A stretch of DNA of 64,000 nt, from positions 167,251,590 through 167,315,589 of the forward strand of contig OY998176.1 in the NCBI GenBank assembly GCA_963921935.1, in the 5' to 3' direction. Positions within the stretch are counted from its first letter, which is position 1. Every line of letters begins with the position of its first letter. The translations under genes were made by a program, and so were the position numbers. The DNA is from Galeruca laticollis. Its lineage: Eukaryota; Arthropoda; Insecta; Coleoptera; Chrysomelidae. Below the pieces are notes generated by a model, which saw nothing but the letters and a program-made list of their open reading frames with translations, searched no databases and was not told the origin of the DNA. Positions 56,896 to 64,000 of the stretch are shown one piece after another.

Positions 56896-57260
56896 TGCAA
56901 CACTGAATTGGGAACTGGTGCATCTTGGACGAATTTCGAAACGCATTATGGAAATGCATCAACGCATTATGAGTAAGATGCAATTTGTCGGTTCTTCAAT
57001 GCGCGTTTTTCAATGAAACGTGTCGACGAAACGCATTACGAATCGCATTAGCGCATAGTGAGTAGGGCGCTTAACACATAAAGGGACACGCGAATGAGTT
57101 TGACGGTTTCAAACGTCATAAAAATGTATTGCTAAAGCACAGCTGTCTAAGATTTATCATCTGTGCGTGTACTAGCTCTATGGCAGCGATGCGTAAAAAA
57201 TACAATAAGAATAGCATTGCACTTTACCAACCGGTATTAAAACTTGAACTTCACGAAATA

Positions 57261-57395
57261 GCATATTGTATAAAGTGTTGAAAATTAAAGATTTCACACG
57301 AGTTTACAGAATTTAGCCAAGAGCCGTAGACGAGTGGCTTATGTAAACAAGTTTGAAATCGAATTTTTAACATTTGTTGTACATAATATTTTTCC
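57261..57395. repeat. Hairpin element copy 4
   Basis: Arms GATTTCACACGAGTTTACAG and (inverse) GTTTACATAAGCCAC are imperfectly paired around a CCAAGAGCCGTAGACGAGTGG-like loop. The outer words ATATTGTATAAAGTGTTG and AACATTTGTTGTACATAAT also pair. Confidence 0.58.
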
Positions 57396-57774
57396 GAGGA
57401 CCACTAAGCAGAATTAGTATTTATTGTTTTAATTAAAGTTTATGGTAAGGTAATTACAATTTTAAAAATAAACTGGTTCTTCAAGTCCGAATGCTGACCA
57501 TTTTATTTTCTTTAGTTGATACGCCGTTTTGAATGTTACGCATATCAGACTCACAATTATAGAAAATTCAATAATTTCACTTGCTAATAGGTCAAAATTC
57601 AAACTTAGAATGTCACGTAGAAGTCGATAATCATCGACCTGTGTGCAAAATAATTACACACAGCTGTCAGCCAATCATTTTTCTCGTTATTTTCATTTCA
57701 CACGGGTATGACCTTCATTTGCAATTTTCACTAACAGAAAACTGTATGTAGTGTGTTATATTTCATAGTGGTCG

Positions 57775-57930
57775 TCGGAAAATAGTATATTACGTAACGT
57801 GTGTTGTACGAAGCATTTTACGCATGAACGCAAAATTTACGCACGAAGCCGCGTAGCGGCGAGTGAGTTATTCCGTGAGTGCGTAAAATGCGTTACAACA
57901 CGAGTTACGTACTATACTTTACCTACGACC
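57775..57930. repeat. Hairpin element copy 5
   Basis: Arms containing TACGTAAC...GTGTTGTA...GCATTTTACGCA on the left and the inverse on the right over about 32 bp, bounded by AGTATATTACG and CGTACTATACT. The loop holds CACGAAGCCGCGTAGCGGCG. Confidence 0.65.
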
Positions 57931-57990
57931 CACTTGTACTTGTGTTTATAATCTTATTAAGGTATTTAAAGTACAAGTAAAAACGTACAT

Positions 57991-58090
57991 CCTCGATGCC
58001 CAGCCAAGTTTTATAAATGTCACTTCTCGATGCCCAGCCAAGCATCTTAGAAGTTCACCCTCGATGCCCAGCCAAGTTTCATAAAAGTCC
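57991..58090. repeat. 34-bp minisatellite, three units
   Basis: CTCGATGCCCAGCCAAG recurs at 57992, 58026 and 58060, with TTTYATAAAAGT-like spacers, giving an exact 34-bp period. It is GC-richer than its surroundings. Confidence 0.88.
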
Positions 58091-58147
58091 GTCTTAAGTA
58101 GTATTTATTTTTATTAAAAATGTATGTAGAATTACCGGAATTGCATA

Positions 58148-58265
58148 AAATAGCGTATAAACCTCTCGACTAAAGTGACATTAATACCTTAGGTGGATTA
58201 CTTCCCTCAGGAATCACCACCCGCGGGACTAAATGGGCCACTTTAGTCGTTTGGTGTATACTATA
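58148..58265. repeat. Hairpin element copy 6
   Basis: TATAAACCTCTCGACTAAAG (58156) pairs with CTTTAGTCGTTTGGTGTATA (58241-58260). The loop contains CCGCGGGACTAAATGGGCC. The right edge reads ACTATACTAT. Confidence 0.62.
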
Positions 58266-58439
58266 CTATTGTTTACTAATATGAGATACATTCAGACAGC
58301 TAAAATATGCGTTTTGAATGAAACGGATCCTATTATCATATAATTCCAAATAACTCTTAGTATTAAATGCAATCTCATATCTAATAAATAATATCTACCA
58401 TTTATATATAGAATAAAATTGAACGTCAAATATCTAAGT

Positions 58440-58600
58440 AATACATTTTGAATAAAATGGCTGCGTCTATTGACAGTTGCTAAGTGGTTGCTATGGAAGC
58501 CGTGCGATTTACTTTACAGCCGTGCGATTTACTTTACAGCCGTGCGTTTTGTTTTACCGTGCGTAATAGACGTCTTACAATAGTGCTATTCAACACTTCG
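58440..58600. repeat. Hairpin element copy 7 with 20-bp tandem repeat
   Basis: The outer words GCGTCTATT and AATAGACG are inverted. Between them GCCGTGCGATTTACTTTACA is repeated with a 20-bp period about three times (58499-58558, the third unit diverged). Confidence 0.55.
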
Positions 58601-58841
58601 ACCTTGATCCGATTCTGTTTATAATCGAAATCGTGAACGGATTGATGTTTTTTGAACGACCAAAAAAAATTGTCATTTTTAGTGACATAACCTCATCAAT
58701 ATTTTTGTTAATTTCACGTGTATTCAACACTTTTCACAAGTTCATTTAGTTTAATCACGTTTAATTTTATAGAAGCTGTACTGTTAACTAAAAATGTAAT
58801 ATACAATTGCAAAATATCACTCACATCTCACAACCCATAGC

Positions 58842-59795
58842 ATGAAACAAGAAATACATGAGCAGAACAAGATGAATGTAAATATAAATGACAATATAAA
58901 TGTTGATACTTTTGAACAGAAAATATGTAATAAAATGAAAAAGAAAATAGAAGAAGTAAATATGGAAACCTTAAATGAAATAAAGAAAATTAGAGATGAA
59001 AACGAGCAATTGAGTGAACAAATGGCAGATATGAGAGTAGATATGGAAGAACAAAATAAGAATTTGAAAATAGACCAAGCAAATGGAGTTAGAAAAAAAC
59101 AGATAGATGAAATACAAGAATTAGATAGATGCATAGACGAAAATTTATATAGAACAATTCAAGTGAAACTAAACAAACAAAATAAGAATATAATTGAAGA
59201 AATACAGTCTATAAAAATACAAAGTTTAATTGAGATTAAAGAAGTTGAAAGTGAAATTGATTAAATACAGTCTATAAAAGTACAAAAACAAACAAAAGAT
59301 GATATGTTAGACATTGATTTACAGAACCTAGGAAGTGAAGAAGTTATGCAAATTTATGAGAAAAATATGTATTGGAAAATAAAAGACTTAGATGTTAATA
59401 TAGTAAAACAAATCGTGACATATGATAAAAGAAATAATAATTATAATAGGGGGATACAACTTAATTGGGAATTAAAGGAAATGAACAGAAGATTACAAGA
59501 AACTATGGAAGAGATAGAAGAAACCGCAAGACAAATTGAAGAACGAATAATTTACACAGAAAATGTCGAAATCAGAGTGAAACTTAAGAGAAATATGAAA
59601 ATAATTGATCCAAGAATATTTATTAAGAGACCTGGAAATGAAATGAATCGAATTGAGATTATGGTGGAGATGAAAATAATAAAAAGCAATTTCAATGATA
59701 TGGAAGTATTTGAGTTGCAAATTTCAATGCATTTATGGGAAGAAATTGATGATATATGGGGCAATGAATTTAAAAAGAACATAGTGGAAAATTAA
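58842..59795 (+). pseudogene. Gag-like coiled-coil protein of a Gypsy-like element
   Basis: Two frames: 58842-59264 and 59304-59795. The first is a charged coiled coil (KKIRDENEQLSEQMADMRVD). The second continues the coil and then reads IIDPRIFIKRPGN, FNDMEVFELQISMHLWEEI and IWGNEFKKNIVEN, which resemble the NPxxFL and F..F..YW..(Q)..IR segments of insect Gypsy-like gag capsids, with part of the capsid apparently deleted between them. A stop at 59262-59264 separates the frames. No zinc knuckle or pol follows; an LTR-like segment begins ~45 bp downstream. Confidence 0.5.
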
Positions 59796-59839
59796 ATCGA
59801 ATTTAGGAAACCCATAGAGAATCAATTACAAATTACGAC

Positions 59840-60456
59840 TGTTGTTTCGTTGTGATAATTTTGGGAATATTAATTTGTTAATTTGTATTTGAATCTAGTA
59901 GTATAATATAGAATTTTGCATTCCTACTCACTATATTCTTTTTATAACATTATTTCAGAAAATTAAACATTTTTTATTAAATAAAACTGTCGATCAAATC
60001 AGTGATAGTTGGTAATTTTCAGTAACAGAAATATTGGAAATGTCATCAGAGATTTAGAGTGCCTTTTATAATATTAAGCATACAGTTACTATAGGTTCTG
60101 ACCAATAGTGAAACAGATAATTTGGAGATACGTAAAAATTTAAACAAATTTTGAATATTTACTTTTTTAACAGTTTGATCCCACCCTGAGAGAAGAGTAA
60201 TAGGTCGATTATACATATAAATTCATTTTTAGAAATTCTAAATTAGTATTTATTAGAGCCGGGCATATGTTTGACAACTACTGTCAAAGTACAAATTTCT
60301 TACATAAAGTTATTAAGTTGTATGTACAAGAATTGTCGCTGCGACAATATACATCAACGTGAGGTGAATTGAAATTTATCTTTACAGAAAGGTTTACATT
60401 AAAATTAAATAATTAAAATTCATTATATAGAGAATTAGAGATATATTATAATTTGT
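59840..60456 (+). repeat. LTR-like segment of Gypsy-like element
   Basis: It begins near TGTTGTTTCGTTGTG and ends before a PBS-like motif at 60458. Much of it is recognisable, inverted, at 23914-24545. Contains the GAGCCGGGCATA word at 60256-60267. Its position after gag and before a PBS makes it an LTR in a tandem or recombined arrangement. Confidence 0.52.
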
Positions 60457-60540
60457 CTCCCAACGCGGGGCAATTATAATTAATTAAAAGAAGGTATAAT
60501 TAGATAACTTATAATTGGTCACCCAAACGTTGGGCAACTA
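60450..60540 (+). promoter_or_regulatory. Two tandem PBS-like motifs
   Basis: TGTCTCCCAACGCGGGGCAA (~60458) and TGGTCACCCAAACGTTGGGC (~60517) each resemble the tRNA-Lys-type primer-binding site of retroelements. Both sit in the same TATAATT...TATAAT frame about 60 bp apart, so the leader was duplicated. Confidence 0.5.
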
Positions 60541-60558
60541 TAATAGAATATTGAAAAT

Positions 60559-60564
<6 letters not shown>

Positions 60565-60598
<34 letters not shown>
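60565..60598. repeat. (AT)n microsatellite
   Basis: About 34 bp of AT dinucleotide repeat, following the PBS-like motifs. Confidence 0.95.
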
Positions 60599-60600
<2 letters not shown>

Positions 60601-60987
60601 AACCATATATCTTATATATTAAAGAGTATCAGATGTTTGAGAATATTTTGCTTAGAATTTGAAATGGATTGAAACTATGTAGTTAAAAACACATTCAGAA
60701 AACCACAATCATAAGTAAAAATGCATATAGAATCAGAATATATTAAATCATTTGTTTACAATAATTAAAAGAGTAACAATAAATATAAAGAAATTACCTT
60801 ACTAATTGTCTAAAGTTCTAAAATGCTTAACAAGTATAGTGGAGAACATGAAATCTGCCCAATAGTTGTCATGAATGAATCAGCTGTTTCAACTGAAATT
60901 AAACGAGTTTTAGTTATCTAATTTAATATAAGTATTAGTTGAAACAGTAATAATATAAATCAATTTCATATTTAGTATAAAAAATAA

Positions 60988-61119
60988 GATGAGTTCAAAA
61001 GATAAAAATATCAATGACAAAGATAATTTATATGTCACAATGTATATCAAATTTATGGAATCAATGAATAAGAATGATGATGGATTTAAAGAAATATTTG
61101 CTACTAGAGAATTTAAATA
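60988..61119 (+). pseudogene. Second gag start, truncated
   Basis: ATG at 60988 opens MSSKDKNINDKDNLYVTMYI followed by KFMESMNKNDDGFKEIF and a stop at 61117-61119. Asn/Lys/Asp-rich wording resembles the N-terminal part of the gag at 58842, and the position after LTR and PBS fits a gag start. Very short; low certainty. Confidence 0.35.
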
Positions 61120-62585
61120 GTATAAATAACCAAAGCAAAAGATATTATAAAAGAATTTATGTTCACAAATATAAATATTATTTTCAAATTGTCATATATA
61201 TGTCAAAACAAAACTAGACATTGCCATATCGACAAATAACAAGGAATTTCACTATCTGTAAAAGACTTTTTCTATTGAAATTCGTTGAATAGTAAAAGAA
61301 AACAGATACTTTTCAAGTGAAATTTACATTCATATTTGTTTCCAAAAACTTCATAAAGTGTAGCAATTGTGAATATAGTTCGACAGCTCCAGAAACAATG
61401 TGATTGGTGGAAAAATGACAGGACAAATTTTGATCAACTAAAAAAAAACTTTATTGATAATTAGTGAGCTTAGAAACAATATATTCGTTGTTGAATAAAA
61501 AATTGACGATCAGATAGAAGCGTTGGTAGTTGGTTCTTGGCGTCGAAATAGCGAGGAGGTGATGAAGAATTTTTCCCAAAATTTCAAGTAAAATCACACA
61601 TTTTGATCATCAAAGCTATAGATTCTTAACAAATATAAAACTTAGAACACTCACATGTATTTGTATCCAGTTTTCCCGTGACAATATCCAAATTTCTCAA
61701 CAAATTACGCAGCTAGAACTTCGGAAGGCGTAGTCCTGTTTCCAGACGGGATAGATCCAAAATCCAGACATCAGGTCAGTGCTTCTTTAAATATTATTGG
61801 CCAATAATAAGAATAATAACTCTTGAGTATAAATTCAGTGACTATTTCCATGTATATATAAGAATTCTTGCGTCTATATGATCGATCTATAAAAAAGAAA
61901 AAGGACTATATGTAGTTTATTCACTAGACAAAATCTAAATATTATTTAAAAAGGTCTATTCCGTAATATTCATGCTTGTACTTACGTATTTTCAAACCAT
62001 ATAAGAAAAATGCATCTTAATCCATTCATATAATATTTCCATTTGTATATATAATTTTGTAACCTATTCCAACAATTTATTCAGTGTATGTATATAATTT
62101 CTAACGTAAATTCTTTTATGCGACTCCATCAACATTGTTAAAACTATAAAGATTCGATGAGTCATCGAATATCCACGCAGATGCAGAGCGTCGATACGAA
62201 ACGTTCGTTCCGTCTCGAATATGTTCGATTTTGGTTGGGCATGCGCATAAGATGGTGTATATCCTTTATGATTCTGTGTTGGTAATTTCCATAGGCGTAA
62301 CTATTTTATAAATATTTAAATAAAAATTACATTATAAAATTAAATTATTGAAAGTATTGTGTTTTGTGTTTCTTTTTATTTTAAATGAGCAAAGTATATC
62401 CAAACAAAGCCTGAACTCAAAGAGTAGAAAGAGTCTCATACTCCCGAATGAATATAATACAATTATAATTATAATATAAAAATTAATAACTGAGCTAGCC
62501 ACACAAATAAATCAAATTCAAACTACTCAAATAAATAAATATCTATCTAAACATTAAAATAATTAATAATAAAATAATAAAAACT

Positions 62586-62589
<4 letters not shown>
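61120..62589. other. AT-rich spacer
   Basis: No open frames with motifs. A slightly GC-richer block at 62150-62260 contains GATTCGATGAGTCATCGAAT, a near-perfect palindrome, and several CG words; function unknown. Confidence 0.35.

Positions 62590-62639
<50 letters not shown>
62590..62639. repeat. (TA)n microsatellite
   Basis: About 50 bp of TA dinucleotide repeat. Confidence 0.95.
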
Positions 62640-62642
<3 letters not shown>

Positions 62643-63130
62643 ATGGGCCCAGAAGGATCTTATATGTAGTCGGCAGACAGATAAAGTGCATTTAGAATCC
62701 ATCCATCCTTAGATCTAGGATACATTAAGCTATTTCTAATGCTACTTTTCTTGACATAACAATGGTCAGAGACGGTTGAATAACATCGTTTGTAATTTCC
62801 TTGCCATCAGATGATAATTGTTCTACCTATGTCACCAGATAGGGTTATTTGCAAAGATACACTGACTATCTTATTATGTTCTAACACTCGCTTTGTCACA
62901 TAACAGTAATTAACTACGCCCAATAATGATTACTGAAGCTTTAAATTAATTAGTGTCGCTTCAAATACAGTTCTCGTGACCTTCGTTGTTTATTATTACA
63001 TAAGATATGGCATTGACTGTTTATAGTGAACCTTGAATATGATCTGATTAGGTCTCTTCATATGTTTATTATTGAAGTATTTTTATCTAATGACCGTCTA
63101 CTATATAAACATTGAATAAAAATAAACAGA
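62640..63130. other. Spacer without recognisable content
   Basis: AT-rich sequence between a (TA)n tract and the inverted tandem-repeat element; nothing recognised. Confidence 0.4.
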
Positions 63131-64000
63131 TTGAAAGATTAAAACTAACTTTTCCGCATCTGTAGCCCTGAACAATATTCTATCATAAAATTGTTACTTG
63201 CATACACTTCGGGAGATTTATCGTGCTGACAAATCGAAATTTCTCCAAAAATAACCAAAAATTTAGTATATCTGGATTTATAGGACCCGATGTACTCGCT
63301 CGTCAACTGAAAATCAATAGGGTACATCTGTGAGACACCTTGAACAATATTCAATCATAAAATTGATCAATCGTATACTCTCTGGATGCTGTATCGTGCT
63401 AACAAACTGAAAATTCTCCAAAAATAACAAAAATCTGGTACTTCAAGTACCATAGCACCCGTTATACTGGCTTTAGTGAGATGAATATCAATAGGGTTCA
63501 CCTTTGAAACGCTCTAAATGATATCCAATCATAAAATTGGTCACTTGTATATACTCCGGAGGCTGTATCGTGCTTACAAACTGAAACTTCTCCAAAAATG
63601 ACAAAAAAATCGGTCTTAAAGTACTGTAGCACCTGTTGTATTGGCACCGGCGATCTGAAAATCAATGGGGCTCATCAGTGAGATGTCCCTCAATAATATT
63701 CAATCAATAAATTGGTGACTTGTTGAACTCCGGAGGCTGTATCGTGCTATCAAACTGAAATTTCTCAAAAAATGATAAAATGTCGTACTTCAAGTACCAT
63801 AGCACCCGTTGTACTGGCTCTGGTGAGCTGAAAATCAATAGGGTTCATCTGTGACATGTCCTTAGCAACATTCAATCATAAAATTGGCGACTCATTGCAC
63901 TCCGGAGGCTGTATCGTGCTAACAAGACAGGTATGGAAAAGTGGCCGACGACACTGACGACGTAAACACAGGATTTTTTTTCTAAAAACCGTTTTTTCGT
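63131..64000 (-). mobile_element. Tandem-repeat-bearing element, copy 2, cut by window edge
   Basis: Inverted relative to 18970-19900. It begins with the same edge (GATTAAAACTAACTTTTCCG at ~63138), then about five units of ~172 bp, each ending in CCGGAGGCTGTATCGTGCT (near 63220, 63392, 63560, 63735, 63905). It then has the unique block with GTCGTCGGCC-type sequence and ACGAAAAAACGG at the window end. The CGTCGTC microsatellite is shorter here than in copy 1. Confidence 0.8.

Noticed and set aside
58817..59134. Minus-strand 105-codon Phe/Ser-rich frame
   Set aside because: Antisense of the Lys/Glu-rich gag-like coiled coil, which automatically gives a Phe/Ser-rich frame.
60256..60290. Stand-alone hairpin regulatory site (TGACA...TGTCA)
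   Set aside because: The same word is found inverted at 24060-24105 within a longer shared repeat, so it is better explained as part of the LTR-like segment.

Overview
The window is AT-rich eukaryotic DNA, most likely from an insect or another arthropod. The evidence is short GT-AG introns inside transposase genes, long (TA)n tracts, and a mix of transposon types typical of hemipteran or beetle genomes. I see no convincing host gene, tRNA, rRNA or CRISPR array. Nearly everything recognisable is a transposable element, so this looks like a repeat-rich intergenic or pericentric block. Family names come from motif recognition, not database searches.

Layout. 0-1 kb: 3' end of a non-LTR retrotransposon with an (AAG)n tail. 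1.1-1.75 kb: integrase fragment of the Ginger2/KRBA2 type. 1.79-5.26 kb: decayed Gypsy element whose 5' LTR carries a perfect heat-shock element next to a TATA box. 7.58-11.60 kb: near-complete pogo-group transposon (TA duplication) interrupted by a 278-bp MITE. 11.66-20.1 kb: a second non-LTR element on the minus strand, split by a BEL/Pao retrotransposon (12.60-18.45 kb, TTGTT duplication) and by a ~0.9-kb element built of ~175-bp tandem repeats. 20.2-20.6 kb: non-LTR tail and Tc1-like fragment. 23.9-25.5 kb: LTR-like repeat between (TA)n tracts.

27.7-29.8 kb: Tc1/mariner-related DD82E transposase with one intron and three nonsense codons. 30.3-33.6 kb: unclassified DDE-like transposase. 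35.07-37.65 kb: apparently intact piggyBac (TTAA duplication, 13-bp TIR, 595-aa transposase in three exons). 40.74-44.17 kb: Zator-like element (TAA duplication). 44.6-47.8 kb: THAP gene fragment and P-element-like transposase, the latter truncated by another non-LTR copy. 48.9-50.1 kb: second DD82E transposase. 51.0-54.6 kb: another unclassified transposase, split by a 2.13-kb long-inverted-repeat element (52142-54273, 4-bp AACT duplication) encoding a protein family I cannot place. 54.6-57 kb: pogo and Harbinger fragments. 55.5-58.6 kb: cluster of short hairpin elements and minisatellites. 58.8-61.1 kb: gag-LTR-PBS-gag remnant of a Gypsy-like element. 63.1-64.0 kb: an inverted second copy of the 175-bp-repeat element.

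The genes do not form a host pathway; the window is a record of layered insertions. Three insertions are dated relative to their hosts because the host reading frame closes when the insert and one target duplication are removed: BEL in the non-LTR element, the long-inverted-repeat element in the 51-54.6 kb transposase, and the MITE in the pogo element. The best candidate for something undescribed is the 52.1-54.3 kb element. The best candidate for present or recent activity is the piggyBac copy.
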